DNA of 64,000 bases from Sphingomicrobium aestuariivivum. GTDB lineage: Bacteria; Pseudomonadota; Alphaproteobacteria; Sphingomonadales; Sphingomonadaceae. The translations under genes and the position numbers were made by a program. The notes under the pieces were generated by a model. That model was not told the DNA's origin. It made no database searches and saw nothing but the letters and a program-made list of their open reading frames with translations. Shown here piece after piece: positions 53,575 to 64,000 of this stretch. Location of the stretch: positions 62,001-126,000 of the forward strand of contig NZ_CP102629.1 in NCBI RefSeq assembly GCF_024721585.1, in the 5' to 3' direction. How positions within the stretch are numbered: the first letter of the stretch is position 1; every line of letters begins with the position of its first letter.

Positions 53575-54546
53575 ATGGCGGGGGCAGCAGCACCGCGGGT
53601 AGCCGTGCTGCTGCCCTGCTATAATGAGGAAGCCGCGATCGGCGCCACGATCGAGGGTTTCCGCAAGGTCCTTCCGGACGCGACCGTCTACGTCTTCGAC
53701 AATAATTCGAAGGACCGCACGGTCGAGATCGCGCGCGAACATCGCGCGGTCGTCCGCAGCGTGACCCAGCAGGGCAAGGGCAATGTCGTGCGGCGCATGT
53801 TCGCCGACATCGAGGCCGACATCTACCTGATGGCCGATGGCGACCTCACCTACGATCCCGATGCCGCGCCCGAGATGGTGCGCATGCTGTGGGACGAGCA
53901 ACTCGACATGGTCGTCGGCACCCGTCACCACGAGGATGCCGAGGCCTATCGCGGCGGCCACGTGCTCGGCAACAAGGCCTTCACCGCGCTGCTCGCCAGC
54001 CTGTTCGGGCGCAGCTTCACCGACATTTTCTCGGGCTATCGCGCCTTCTCGCGCCGTTACGCCAAGAGCTTCCCCGCTTCCTCAGAGGGTTTCGAGACCG
54101 AGACCGAGATGAGCGTCCATGCGCTCGAGCTGCGCATGCCGACGGGCGAGGTGGCAACCAAATATCTCGCGCGCCCCGAGGGTTCGGAGAGCAAGCTCAA
54201 CACCTATTCGGACGGCTACCGCATCCTCAAGATGATCGGCACGCTGTTCCGCGTCGAGAAGCCGCGCGCCTTCTATGGCGGTATCGCGGCGGCGATCCAG
54301 CTGCTCGCCATCATCCTCGCCGTGCCGCTGTTCGTCACCTTCTTCCAGACGGGGCAGGTGCCGCGCCTGCCGACCGCCGTCCTTGTCACCGGCATGACCA
54401 TCCTTGCCGCGATGATCTTTTTTGCCGGCCTCAACATCAGCGCCATCACCCGCGGGCGGCGCGAGATGCGCCGGCTCGCCTATCTCGCGCAGCCGGCACC
54501 CAATACGACCGACCGCCGGATCGCTTTTCACGACAATCAGGGTTGA
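53575..54546 (+). CDS. Family 2 glycosyltransferase (polyprenyl-phosphate sugar transferase type)
   Basis: The ATG at 53575, five bases after the tig stop, gives 323 residues. The GT-A domain has [18 protein letters not shown] (about 9-26), the DXD-like [11 protein letters not shown] (about 86) and the [11 protein letters not shown] acceptor region. Two C-terminal membrane helices (about 238-260 and 270-295) fit dolichyl/undecaprenyl-phosphate mannosyl- or glucosyltransferases. It would make a lipid-linked sugar at the inner membrane. Its place between tig and clpP is not part of the usual block. Confidence 0.85.
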   Translation: MAGAAAPRVAVLLPCYNEEAAIGATIEGFRKVLPDATVYVFDNNSKDRTVEIAREHRAVVRSVTQQGKGNVVRRMFADIEADIYLMADGDLTYDPDAAPEMVRMLWDEQLDMVVGTRHHEDAEAYRGGHVLGNKAFTALLASLFGRSFTDIFSGYRAFSRRYAKSFPASSEGFETETEMSVHALELRMPTGEVATKYLARPEGSESKLNTYSDGYRILKMIGTLFRVEKPRAFYGGIAAAIQLLAIILAVPLFVTFFQTGQVPRLPTAVLVTGMTILAAMIFFAGLNISAITRGRREMRRLAYLAQPAPNTTDRRIAFHDNQG

Positions 54547-54599
54547 TCGCCGCGTCCGAATGACGATGTTGGGTCGAGACTGAAACTGAAGGATTGCCC

Positions 54600-55259
54600 A
54601 TGAGCATCGATCACGAAGACATTGCCTCCGCCCTCGTTCCCGTCGTCGTGGAACAGTCCAACCGGGGCGAGCGCAGCTTCGACATCTATTCGCGCCTCCT
54701 GCGCGAGAATATCATCTTCGTGACCGGCCCGATCGAGGACAATATGGCCTCGCTCATCACCGCGCAGCTCCTGTTCCTTGAATCGGAAAATCCGAAGAAG
54801 GACATCTACATGTACATCAACTCGCCGGGCGGGGTGGTAACCGCGGGTCTCGCGATCCACGACACCATGCAGTACATCCGCCCGCGCGTCTCGACCGTGT
54901 GCATCGGCCAGGCCGCTTCGATGGGCAGCTTCCTGCTCGCCGCCGGCGAACCGGGCATGCGTGTGGCGCTGTCGAACAGCCGCATCATGGTGCACCAGCC
55001 CTCGGGCGGCGCGCGCGGCATGGCGGCCGACATCGAGATCCAGGCGCGCGAGATCCTTCGCATGCGCACGCGCCTCAATTCCCTTTATGCCAAATATACC
55101 GGTCAGCCGCTCGACAAGATCGAGAAGGCGATGGACCGCGACAGCTTCCTCGAAGCCGACGAGGCCAAGGAATTCGGCATCATCGACCAGGTCTTCGACA
55201 AGCGTCCCGAACCGGGCAAGGACAAGGACACCGGCGCGGGCGACGTGACCCCGAGCTAA
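54600..55259 (+). CDS. clpP: ATP-dependent Clp protease proteolytic subunit
   Basis: The ATG at 54600 with GAAGGA upstream gives 219 residues (a TTG at 54594 is also in frame). The catalytic Ser is in [15 protein letters not shown] (about 102-116) and the His in [10 protein letters not shown] (about 128). [13 protein letters not shown] is conserved. ClpP forms the chamber that degrades proteins delivered by ClpX. The C-terminal about 15 residues form an acidic extension. It is separated from clpX by a small J-domain gene. Confidence 0.96.
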   Translation: MSIDHEDIASALVPVVVEQSNRGERSFDIYSRLLRENIIFVTGPIEDNMASLITAQLLFLESENPKKDIYMYINSPGGVVTAGLAIHDTMQYIRPRVSTVCIGQAASMGSFLLAAGEPGMRVALSNSRIMVHQPSGGARGMAADIEIQAREILRMRTRLNSLYAKYTGQPLDKIEKAMDRDSFLEADEAKEFGIIDQVFDKRPEPGKDKDTGAGDVTPS

Positions 55260-55354
55260 GCTGAAGGGTGGGGCTGGCGCCCTGTTTAATTTCGGTTAAT
55301 TGTTGCCCCGGTGCCTCTGTGCGCCGGGGCAATCTTTTGATAGAAGTTACGGTG

Positions 55355-55747
55355 ATGAAACAGAGCCACTATGCGCTGCTCGGGGTGGCCGAGGATGCTG
55401 ATCACGCCGAGATCCGCAGTGCCTATCATGTGAAGATGCGTAGCAGTCATCCCGATGTGAGCGGCGGGGGATCCGATCGCGCCTACCAGCTCAACGCGGC
55501 CTATTCGATTCTGTCCAATCCGGCGAAGCGCAAGGCGTATGACCGCGAACTCGAGGTCGAGCGCAGCGCGACCCGCGTGATCATCCCCAACACGCAGGGC
55601 AAGCGGCACCATCGCCATGACGGCCCCGTCAACACGGCCGAGCGCATCTATGACGGTCCACCGCGGATCATCTGGCTACTGCTGCTGGCGATTTTCCTCA
55701 ACGTCGTCCTGCTGACCGGCATCTACCTGCAGGGTGGGTTCGAATAA
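55355..55747 (+). CDS. J-domain protein with C-terminal membrane helix
   Basis: A 130-residue protein. The N-terminal J domain (about 1-65) has YALLGV at its start and the essential HPD tripeptide (SSHPDVSGG, about 29-37). The middle is basic with a His stretch, and residues about 105-123 form one membrane helix. It may recruit DnaK to the membrane. The ATG at 55355 is the likely start; the longer frame from 55268 is not supported. It lies between clpP and clpX and has its own terminator. Confidence 0.82.
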   Translation: MKQSHYALLGVAEDADHAEIRSAYHVKMRSSHPDVSGGGSDRAYQLNAAYSILSNPAKRKAYDRELEVERSATRVIIPNTQGKRHHRHDGPVNTAERIYDGPPRIIWLLLLAIFLNVVLLTGIYLQGGFE

Positions 55748-55762
55748 GTAGGCGGATTTGCA

Positions 55763-55789
55763 AAGCTGCTGATTTCGGGCGGCTTTTTT
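55763..55789 (+). terminator. Terminator of the J-domain gene
   Basis: Arms 55763-55770 and 55778-55785 pair over eight positions with two G-U pairs, followed by a run of T. It lies 16 bases past the stop. Confidence 0.7.
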
Positions 55790-55960
55790 GGAGGCTGGCC
55801 AAGGGTCGCCCTTGCGGCGGCCCGCGGATCGCTCCATATCGGAACAGAAGGAGCCATGCGCGCGGCGCGGGCGTTAATGATTTTCTGCGCTTGTCTGTGG
55901 CATGATATGCCCTAGCATGAGAGCTTCGCAACAGGCGCGAATGAAGGACGAGATACCAAG

Positions 55961-57244
55961 ATGACCAAGCTTTCCGGCGGCAGCACTGACGGCAAGTCGA
56001 CGCTCTACTGCAGCTTCTGCGGTAAGTCGCAGCACGAGGTGCGCAAGCTCATCGCCGGGCCGACCGTCTTCATCTGCGACGAATGCGTCGAGCTGTGCAA
56101 CGACATCATCCGCGAGGAAACCAAGTCGAGCCTCGTCAAGACGCGCGACGGCGTGCCGACGCCGACCGAGATCAACGATGTGCTCGACGATTATGTCATT
56201 GGCCAGAAGCAGGCCAAGCGCGTGCTCTCGGTCGCGGTGCACAACCATTACAAGCGCCTCAACCACGGCGCGAAGGCGAGTGGCGAGGTCGAACTCGCCA
56301 AGTCGAACATCCTGCTCGTCGGCCCGACCGGCTGCGGCAAGACGCTGCTCGCCCAGACGCTGGCGCGCATCCTCGACGTGCCCTTCACCATGGCCGACGC
56401 CACGACGCTTACCGAAGCGGGCTATGTCGGCGAAGACGTCGAGAACATCATCCTGAAGCTGCTCCAGGCTTCCGACTACAATGTCGAGAAGGCGCAGCGC
56501 GGCATCGTCTATATCGACGAGATCGACAAGATCAGCCGCAAGGCGGACAATCCCTCGATCACCCGCGACGTGTCGGGCGAGGGCGTGCAGCAGGCGCTCC
56601 TCAAGCTCATGGAAGGTACCACCGCCTCCGTGCCGCCGCAGGGCGGGCGCAAGCATCCGCAGCAGGAATTCCTGCAGGTCGACACGACCAACATCCTGTT
56701 CATCTGCGGCGGTGCGTTCGCGGGCCTCGAGAAGGTCATTGGCGACCGTCTCCAGAAGAAGTCGATCGGTTTCGGCGCGCATGTCGCCGCGCCCGAGGAA
56801 AAGCGTGTCGGCGAGACGCTCAAGCATACCGAGCCCGAGGATCTCATGAAGTTCGGCCTCATCCCCGAATTCATCGGCCGCATGCCCGTCATCGCGACGC
56901 TCGAGGACCTGGACGAGGATGCGCTCGTCAAGATCCTCAAGGAGCCCAAGAACGCGCTCGTCAAGCAATATGCCAAGCTGTTCGAGATGGAGAATGTCGA
57001 ACTCGTCTTCACCGATGATGCGCTGCTCGCCGTCGCCAAGAAGGCGATCGAGCGCAAGACCGGTGCGCGCGGCCTGCGTTCGATCCTCGAGGGCATGCTG
57101 CTCGATACCATGTTCGACCTGCCCTCGATGGAAGGCGTCGACGAGGTGCATATCGATGCCGAAGTGGTCGAAGGCCGCAAGGAGCCGGTGCGCGTCTATG
57201 CCAAGAAGGGCAAGGACAGCGCCGCCGGCGACAGCGCAGCGTAA
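55961..57244 (+). CDS. clpX: ATP-dependent Clp protease ATP-binding subunit ClpX
   Basis: A 427-residue protein. The N-terminal zinc-binding domain has paired CXXC motifs (YCSFCGK, about 18-24; CDECVELC, about 44-51). The AAA+ module has Walker [13 protein letters not shown] (about 121-132), the pore loop GYVGEDVE (about 155), Walker [10 protein letters not shown] (about 185) and the sensor/arginine-finger region. It recognises and unfolds substrates for ClpP. The C-terminal tail is Lys/Ala-rich. About 210 bases separate it from the J-domain gene. Confidence 0.97.
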   Translation: MTKLSGGSTDGKSTLYCSFCGKSQHEVRKLIAGPTVFICDECVELCNDIIREETKSSLVKTRDGVPTPTEINDVLDDYVIGQKQAKRVLSVAVHNHYKRLNHGAKASGEVELAKSNILLVGPTGCGKTLLAQTLARILDVPFTMADATTLTEAGYVGEDVENIILKLLQASDYNVEKAQRGIVYIDEIDKISRKADNPSITRDVSGEGVQQALLKLMEGTTASVPPQGGRKHPQQEFLQVDTTNILFICGGAFAGLEKVIGDRLQKKSIGFGAHVAAPEEKRVGETLKHTEPEDLMKFGLIPEFIGRMPVIATLEDLDEDALVKILKEPKNALVKQYAKLFEMENVELVFTDDALLAVAKKAIERKTGARGLRSILEGMLLDTMFDLPSMEGVDEVHIDAEVVEGRKEPVRVYAKKGKDSAAGDSAA

Positions 57245-57257
57245 GGGAGCGTAAGGG

Positions 57258-57788
57258 TTGAACGAGGTCGTGCCCGCCGTTCGTGACGGCGTCCGTCTGC
57301 CGGCCCTCGTGCCGCCCTTCCTCGCGCGCCCGACGCGGCCCGGGCTGACCCTCGTCCTTGCCTGGCTGACGACGATCCTCGGTTCGCTCATGCTGGCCGC
57401 GATCGTCCAGAGCATCGCGCCCCAGTCGGAGAGTCCCGATTTCACCGGCCTGTCGGGCGGGCTGGCGCTGTTCGCGCTCATCATCTTCGCGCCCTTCGTG
57501 GAAACGCTGATCATGGGGTTCTTCCTCTCGATCCTCCTGCGTTTCCTGTCGCCGGCATGGGCGATCATCGTCTCCGCCATCGGGTGGGGCATCGCGCATA
57601 GCGTGCAGGCGGCTGCCTGGGGGCTCGTCATCTGGTGGCCCTTCCTGATCTTCTCCACCCTCTATGTCGTGTGGAAGCAGCGCTCGCTCGCCTGGGGGCT
57701 TTTCATGCCCTTCATGGTGCATGCGATGCAGAACAGCCTGCCGGCACTGGCTGTCGCCTATCCGGAGCGTTTTGCCGGGCTGATGTAA
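57258..57788 (+). CDS. CPBP-family membrane protein (CAAX-protease-like), altered motif
   Basis: A 176-residue protein from a TTG at 57258 with AAGGG upstream. Four to five membrane helices carry a CPBP layout: APFVETLIMG (about 78) where EE..xR is usual, GWGIAHS (about 115) for FxxxH, and FMVHAMQN (about 153) for HxxxN. The second Glu and the Arg of motif 1 are missing, so protease activity is doubtful. It starts 13 bases after clpX and is probably cotranscribed with it. Confidence 0.75.
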   Translation: MNEVVPAVRDGVRLPALVPPFLARPTRPGLTLVLAWLTTILGSLMLAAIVQSIAPQSESPDFTGLSGGLALFALIIFAPFVETLIMGFFLSILLRFLSPAWAIIVSAIGWGIAHSVQAAAWGLVIWWPFLIFSTLYVVWKQRSLAWGLFMPFMVHAMQNSLPALAVAYPERFAGLM

Positions 57789-57837
57789 GTCGCCCGCACC
57801 GCTTGTGAAGCGCGTCCCCCGCGCCCATATGGGGGAC

Positions 57838-60237
<2,400 letters not shown>

Positions 60238-60246
60238 TCTAAATTG

Positions 60247-60290
60247 GGGTGATCCGCCCTTTTTTGTCGAAAAAGCGCGGGTCACCCTTT
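60247..60290 (+). terminator. Rho-independent terminator of lon
   Basis: Arms 60247-60257 and 60277-60287 pair with one G-U pair, and an inner T5/A5 stem extends the hairpin; TTT follows. It lies 10 bases past the lon stop. Confidence 0.8.
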
Positions 60291-60383
60291 GACAGTCGCT
60301 GTCGGAGGGGGTCTAACGGTTGCTTCTGTTCACCGGCGCCGGCGATTCCCTTACGCCAGGCGCGACGTTGGGAGGCGATACGC

Positions 60384-60659
60384 ATGAACAAGCAGGAGCT
60401 GATCGGGGAGGTCGCCGAGCGGGCGGGTCTGAATCGCAGTGACGCGAGCCGCGCGGTGGAGACCATGCTCGAAGTGATCACCTCGACCTTGAAGCGCGGC
60501 GATGAAGTACGCCTCGTCGGTTTCGGCAATTTCTCGGTCACCGAGCGCAAGGCCTCGACGGGCCGCAACCCGCGCACCGGCGAGCCGATGCAGATCAAGG
60601 CGAGCCAGCAGCCCAAATTCCGTCCGGGCAAGGTCCTCAAGGACGCCGTCCAGAAGTAA
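60384..60659 (+). CDS. hupB: DNA-binding protein HU
   Basis: A 91-residue HU protein from the ATG at 60384 with GGGAGG upstream. It has the family core MNKQELIGEVAERAGL, VGFGNFSV (about 45-52) and the DNA-binding arm RNPRTGEPMQIKASQQPKF (about 60-78). It binds and bends DNA. It follows lon, as in many proteobacteria, but has a separate terminator before it. Confidence 0.96.
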   Translation: MNKQELIGEVAERAGLNRSDASRAVETMLEVITSTLKRGDEVRLVGFGNFSVTERKASTGRNPRTGEPMQIKASQQPKFRPGKVLKDAVQK

Positions 60660-60742
60660 TTGGCAGAAATATCGGGCCAGCCTCAAGAAGGGGCTGGACA
60701 GGTCGGGCGGGCTTTCCTAAACGCCCGCCACCGACCGGCGAT

Positions 60743-60817
60743 GGGCGCGTAGCTCAGTGGTAGAGCACACCCTTCACACGGGTGGGGTCGCAAGTTCAAT
60801 CCTTGCCGCGCCCACCA
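60743..60817 (+). tRNA. tRNA-Val (anticodon CAC)
   Basis: A 75-base cloverleaf. The acceptor GGGCGCG/CGCGCCC has discriminator A and encoded CCA. The anticodon stem CACCC/GGGTG holds loop TTCACAC (anticodon CAC). The T arm is GCAAG/CTTGC with TTCAATC. Confidence 0.97.
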
Positions 60818-60921
60818 TCATCGGATCGACAAGCGACGGGCGCCCTTCCTCACCGGAAGCGGCGCCCGTCCTGTTTTCGGGGGTTGTGTCCGAAGGCGCC
60901 ATGCGTGCCGTGCAGGCAAAG

Positions 60922-60958
60922 AAAAGGCCCGGGGTCCTTCTGGACCGCCGGGCCTTTT
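60922..60958. terminator. Bidirectional terminator between tRNA-Val and the Crp/Fnr gene
   Basis: AAAAGGCCCGG (60922-60932) pairs with CCGGGCCTTTT (60948-60958), and inner GGTCC/GGACC extends the stem. T-rich ends on both strands suit termination of the regulator gene on the minus strand and of upstream plus-strand transcription. Confidence 0.85.
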
Positions 60959-60980
60959 CTTTCGGTGCTGTCGCGCCGTC

Positions 60981-61682
60981 CTACTGGAGGTAGTCGGCGT
61001 GGAAGCTGGCGACGCGGCGCAGTTCGCCCGGCTCTTCGAAGAAGATGCGGCGGCCTTCGCGGCGGATGAGGCCCTGGCGCTCCAGATCGGCGAAGACGCG
61101 GTTGACGTTGACCGAGGTCTGGCCGGTGATGTCGGCGATCTGCTGCTGGGTGAAGGGGTTGGGCATGCCGTCCACTTCGGGGTTCGCCTTGGCGCGGGCA
61201 GCGGTCTCGAGCAGCAGGTGCGCGACGCGCGCGGTGCTGTCGCGGCGGCCGCAATTGACCAGCCATTCATAGTTGATGGCGGTTTCGCGCTGGACGAGGC
61301 GGAAGAAGAATTCGGTGATCTCGGGATGCGCCTTCAGCACCGGCTCGAGATCGCTTTCCTTGCCGATCATCACCTTCGAACGGACGATCGCCTGGATGCC
61401 ATAGTCAAGGCTGCCGGGGCCAGGGAGGATGCCTTCGCCGGGGAATCGGAGGCCGACGATCTGGCGGCGGCCGGCTCCGTCCGACTTGAATTTGCAGAGC
61501 AGGCCCTGCGTGACGAACATCACCTCGTCGCGCGGGCTACCCGATTCGCGGAACGGGCGACGCGGTTCGACGTCCATCATGCGATGCGGGATCCCCGCGA
61601 GCGCCTTGGCCGCTTTCTGCGACAAACCCGCCTTCGTCAGCGTTTCGAGCAGGTCGATTCCGTCGCCATTACGCATTGCCAT
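60981..61682 (-). CDS. Crp/Fnr-family transcriptional regulator
   Basis: The ATG at 61682, with GGAAGGA nine bases upstream, gives 233 residues (a TTG at 61700 is also in frame). The cyclic-nucleotide-like beta domain spans about 25-140. The C-terminal winged HTH carries FTQQQIADITGQTSVNVNRV (about 180-199). The phosphate-binding Arg-Ser pair of CRP is not seen (GEGILPGPGSLDYG), and no FNR-type Cys cluster is present, so neither cAMP nor an iron-sulfur cluster is predicted as ligand. Role unknown; other alphaproteobacterial members respond to redox or starvation signals. Confidence 0.88.
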   Translation of the reverse strand: MAMRNGDGIDLLETLTKAGLSQKAAKALAGIPHRMMDVEPRRPFRESGSPRDEVMFVTQGLLCKFKSDGAGRRQIVGLRFPGEGILPGPGSLDYGIQAIVRSKVMIGKESDLEPVLKAHPEITEFFFRLVQRETAINYEWLVNCGRRDSTARVAHLLLETAARAKANPEVDGMPNPFTQQQIADITGQTSVNVNRVFADLERQGLIRREGRRIFFEEPGELRRVASFHADYLQ

Positions 61683-61871
61683 TACCGGCCATCCTTCCAA
61701 TCTTCACTTCGTTTCGACAGTGCCTATAATATAGGTGTATAACCGACCGCAACAACTTGCGGATCCAATACATACGTATTCTGTGAGTGTTCGGCACTAC
61801 GGGATTGGGGCCTTATGACGATCTCGCGACAGATTTCAATCCCGTATCAAAAGGGGACGTGAAACAGGCGC

Positions 61872-61900
61872 TTGCATCCGCGGGCAAGCCTGCCTAAAGG
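61872..61900 (+). promoter_or_regulatory. Probable sigma70 promoter of tRNA-His
   Basis: TTGCAT (61872-61877) and TAAAGG (61895-61900) with a 17-base spacer lie 30 bases upstream of the tRNA. Confidence 0.45.
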
Positions 61901-61930
61901 GTCGGCGCGTCCGGAGGGGCGCACCCTTGT

Positions 61931-62008
61931 GGCGATCGTAGCTCAGTTGGTTAGAGCACCGGTTTGTGGTACCGGATGTCGCGGGTTCAAGTCCCGTCGA
62001 TCGCCCCA
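61931..62008 (+). tRNA. tRNA-His (anticodon GTG)
   Basis: 78 bases including the His-specific extra 5' G paired with C73 and an encoded CCA. The anticodon stem CCGGT/ACCGG holds loop TTGTGGT (anticodon GTG). The T arm is GCGGG/CCCGT (last pair a mismatch) with TTCAAGT. Confidence 0.95.
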
Positions 62009-62046
62009 TTTTCTTCCCTTGCACTGATGAGAGGCAGAGCCGGGCG

Positions 62047-63099
62047 ATGACCACCCCCTGGGGCAACCCCCATTTCGACGATCATGAAGCGGTGCACTTC
62101 GTCACCGACCGCCAGAGCGGTCTCAAGGCGATCATCGCGCTTCATTCGACCGCGCTCGGTCCCGCCGCGGGCGGCACCCGTTTCTGGCATTATGCCGACG
62201 AGGAAAAGGCGCTCTCCGACGTGCTCCGCCTGTCGCGCGGTATGAGCTACAAGAATGCGATGGCGGGTCTTCCGCTCGGTGGCGGCAAGGCCGTGATCCT
62301 CGCCGACAGCGCGCGCAACAAGTCGCAGGCGCAGATTGCCGCCTTTGGCCGTGCGGTGAACCGTCTCGGTGGCCATTATGTCACCGCCGAGGATGTCGGC
62401 ATCACCGTCGAGGACATGATCACCGTCAGCCACGAGACCGACCATGTCGCGGGCCTTCCCGTCGAGGAAGGTGCCGAGGTCGGCGGGGACCCGGGGCCGC
62501 ACACCGCGCGCGGTGTCTATCTCGGCCTCAAGGCCGCGGTGAAGCGCAAGCTCGGCCGCGACGACCTGTCGGGCGTGCATGTCGCCATTCAGGGCGCCGG
62601 TAGCGTCGCGAGCCATCTCGCGCGCCGCCTCGCCGACGATGGTGCGAAGCTCTCCATCGCCGACGTCAATGTCGAGCGCGTCGAGGCGCTTGCCGCCGAC
62701 ACCGGCGCGACCATCGTCGATCCCGCCGACATCCTGTTCGTCGAGGCTGATGTGGTCAGCCCCTGCGCATTGGGCGCGATCCTCACCGAGGAAAGCATCG
62801 GCAAGCTCAACACGCAGATCATCGCGGGCGCGGCCAACAACCAGCTCGCCACCCCGGGCGACGGCCAGCGCCTCGCGGCGCGCGACATCCTCTATGCCCC
62901 CGACTATGTCATCAACGCGGGCGGCATCATCAACGTGTCGACCGAATATCTCGCCGACGGCGGGGCCGAACTGGTGCGCCAGCGCATCGACGCCATCCCC
63001 GGTCGCCTCGAGCAGATCTGGGACGAGGCCGCCAACAGCGGTCGCGATCCGGCCGCCGTCGCCGACGCGATGGCGCAGGCGCTGATCGGGCGCGCCTGA
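62047..63099 (+). CDS. Leu/Phe/Val-type amino-acid dehydrogenase
   Basis: The ATG at 62047 gives 350 residues; the longer frame overlaps tRNA-His and is rejected. The glycine-rich substrate region and both active-site lysines are present (GMSYKNAMAGLPLGGGKAVI, about 65-84). The NAD domain has AIQGAGSVASHLARRL (about 180-195) and an Asp after beta2 (IADVNVERV), which favours NAD+. The enzyme would oxidatively deaminate a branched-chain or aromatic amino acid. Exact substrate is unresolved; leucine dehydrogenase is most likely. The gene ends 40 bases before ccmC. Confidence 0.9.
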   Translation: MTTPWGNPHFDDHEAVHFVTDRQSGLKAIIALHSTALGPAAGGTRFWHYADEEKALSDVLRLSRGMSYKNAMAGLPLGGGKAVILADSARNKSQAQIAAFGRAVNRLGGHYVTAEDVGITVEDMITVSHETDHVAGLPVEEGAEVGGDPGPHTARGVYLGLKAAVKRKLGRDDLSGVHVAIQGAGSVASHLARRLADDGAKLSIADVNVERVEALAADTGATIVDPADILFVEADVVSPCALGAILTEESIGKLNTQIIAGAANNQLATPGDGQRLAARDILYAPDYVINAGGIINVSTEYLADGGAELVRQRIDAIPGRLEQIWDEAANSGRDPAAVADAMAQALIGRA

Positions 63100-63139
63100 A
63101 GGCTGGAACACGGGGACGGGGAAGGCTAGACAGGGCGCA

Positions 63140-63874
63140 ATGCATCGTTTCGCCAACCCCGCCCGCTTCCTGAAACTCGCCAAGCCAGCCACGGGCTGGA
63201 CGCTTTGGCCGGGTCTCGTGCTGACGCTTGCCGGCTTCATCGCCGGGCTCTTCTACGTGCCTGCCGACTATCTGCAGGGCGACAGCTTCCGCATCCTCTA
63301 TCTCCACGCCCCCTCGGCCTGGCTCGGCATGGCGGGCTGGAGCGGCATTGCCATCAGCGCCATTGCCACGCTGGTCTGGCGCCATCCGCTGGCCAGCCTC
63401 GCGGGCCGCGCCGTCGCGCCCGTCGGTGCGGTATTCGCCGCCATCTGCCTTGCCACCGGCTCGATCTGGGGGCGCCCGACCTGGGGGACCTGGTGGGAAT
63501 GGGACGGGCGGCTGACCAGCATGCTGGTACTCTTCTTCCTCTACCTCGCCTATATCGCGCTGGCCGACGCCGAGCGCGCTCGCGGACCCGACAGTGAAGG
63601 GCGCATCGCCGCCATCTTCGGGCTGCTCGGCGCGATCAACCTGCCGATCATCCATTACAGCGTGCTGTGGTGGAACTCGCTCCACCAGGGCCAGTCGATC
63701 AATGTCCTCAAGGGCGAGAGCAGCATCGACGGTTCGATGCTGTGGCCGCTCGGTCTGACCTTCCTCGGCATGACGCTCATGTTCGTCGCCATCACGCTGA
63801 TGCGGATGCGCGCCGACATCGCGCGGGTGAAGCTCGAAATGCGGCTCCAGCGCCGCGCGGAGGAGACACGATGA
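63140..63874 (+). CDS. ccmC: Heme exporter CcmC
   Basis: A 244-residue protein with six membrane helices and the tryptophan-rich periplasmic loop WGTWWEWDGRLTS (about 115-127). His residues in LYLHAPSAWLG (about 53-63) and PIIHYSVLWWNSLHQG (about 172-187) fit heme coordination. CcmC loads heme onto CcmE for cytochrome c maturation. The stop overlaps the ccmD start as ATGA. Confidence 0.95.
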   Translation: MHRFANPARFLKLAKPATGWTLWPGLVLTLAGFIAGLFYVPADYLQGDSFRILYLHAPSAWLGMAGWSGIAISAIATLVWRHPLASLAGRAVAPVGAVFAAICLATGSIWGRPTWGTWWEWDGRLTSMLVLFFLYLAYIALADAERARGPDSEGRIAAIFGLLGAINLPIIHYSVLWWNSLHQGQSINVLKGESSIDGSMLWPLGLTFLGMTLMFVAITLMRMRADIARVKLEMRLQRRAEETR

Positions 63875-63999
63875 ACCCCTGGCCCTTCGTGATCGGCGCC
63901 TATGGCTTCGGCATCCTCGCCATGCTCGGCCTGCTCATCCAGTCGTGGCGCGCCATGCGCAGCGCCGAAGCTGCCGCCGCCAAGGAGCGCCGCAGGTGA
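63871..63999 (+). CDS. ccmD: Heme exporter CcmD
   Basis: A 42-residue protein with one membrane helix (about 6-25) and a basic, Ala-rich C-terminal tail, typical of CcmD. It overlaps the end of ccmC by four bases. A GTG at 63996 overlapping its stop could start ccmE just beyond the window. Confidence 0.88.
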   Translation: MNPWPFVIGAYGFGILAMLGLLIQSWRAMRSAEAAAAKERRR

Positions 64000-64000
64000 G

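Overview
The window is a GC-rich alphaproteobacterial chromosome segment. Its gene content and order point to Sphingomonadales: a tig-clpP-clpX-lon-hup block, mreBCD-mrdA-rodA, a PafA/SPAP-like alkaline phosphatase, a TonB receptor and sphingan-type Wzc/Wza/Wzy exopolysaccharide genes. The genus cannot be fixed from sequence alone. I see no phage, IS element, rRNA or CRISPR array. Layout: 1-196 is the edge of an unrecognised gene. 322-11967 is a minus-strand exopolysaccharide region with two paralogous cassettes. Each has a Wzy-like polymerase/ligase, a Wza-like export lipoprotein and a Wzc-type tyrosine autokinase. In cassette 1 the polymerase is fused to a periplasmic helical plus beta domain; in cassette 2 that domain is a separate gene. 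12214-13744 is a patchy accessory stretch: a small XRE-like HTH ORF, a VanZ-like protein, a gene remnant and a Gly-rich lipoprotein. 13852-21115 is a tightly packed minus-strand operon: c-heme protein, class III cyclase-AAA-TPR protein, TonB-dependent receptor and small K+ channel. A CpdA-like phosphodiesterase and a YitT protein lie just upstream. 23669-27544 encodes a large repeat-rich surface protein with a C-terminal barrel; its internal repeats include long stretches of identical DNA. 27762-33550 holds tRNA-Lys and the rod-shape operon (mreB, mreC, mreD, mrdA, rodA). From 33704 to 40346 come mutL, an outer-membrane protein, a ketol-acid reductoisomerase homologue, miaA, serB and a Sel1-SPOR protein. 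40533-44001 holds an orphan ParA ATPase, an acidic ribbon-helix-helix protein and a TPR-SPOR lipoprotein. 44069-51613 holds pyrB, ruvX, a DUF3089 hydrolase, gatCAB and an alkaline phosphatase. 51891-60659 holds tRNA-Leu and the protein quality-control block (tig, clpP, clpX, lon, hup) with a glycosyltransferase, a membrane J-protein and a CPBP protein inserted. 60743-63999 holds tRNA-Val, a Crp/Fnr regulator, tRNA-His, a Leu/Glu-type dehydrogenase and the start of a ccm operon. The most unusual parts are: (i) the fused versus split Wzy-associated domain in two adjacent polysaccharide cassettes; (ii) a hexanucleotide repeat that encodes the phospho-acceptor tyrosine tail of one autokinase; (iii) the ParA plus RHH module flanked by two SPOR-domain proteins; (iv) the heme-protein/cyclase/receptor/channel operon. 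All functions are assigned from motifs read by eye; no database search was possible.
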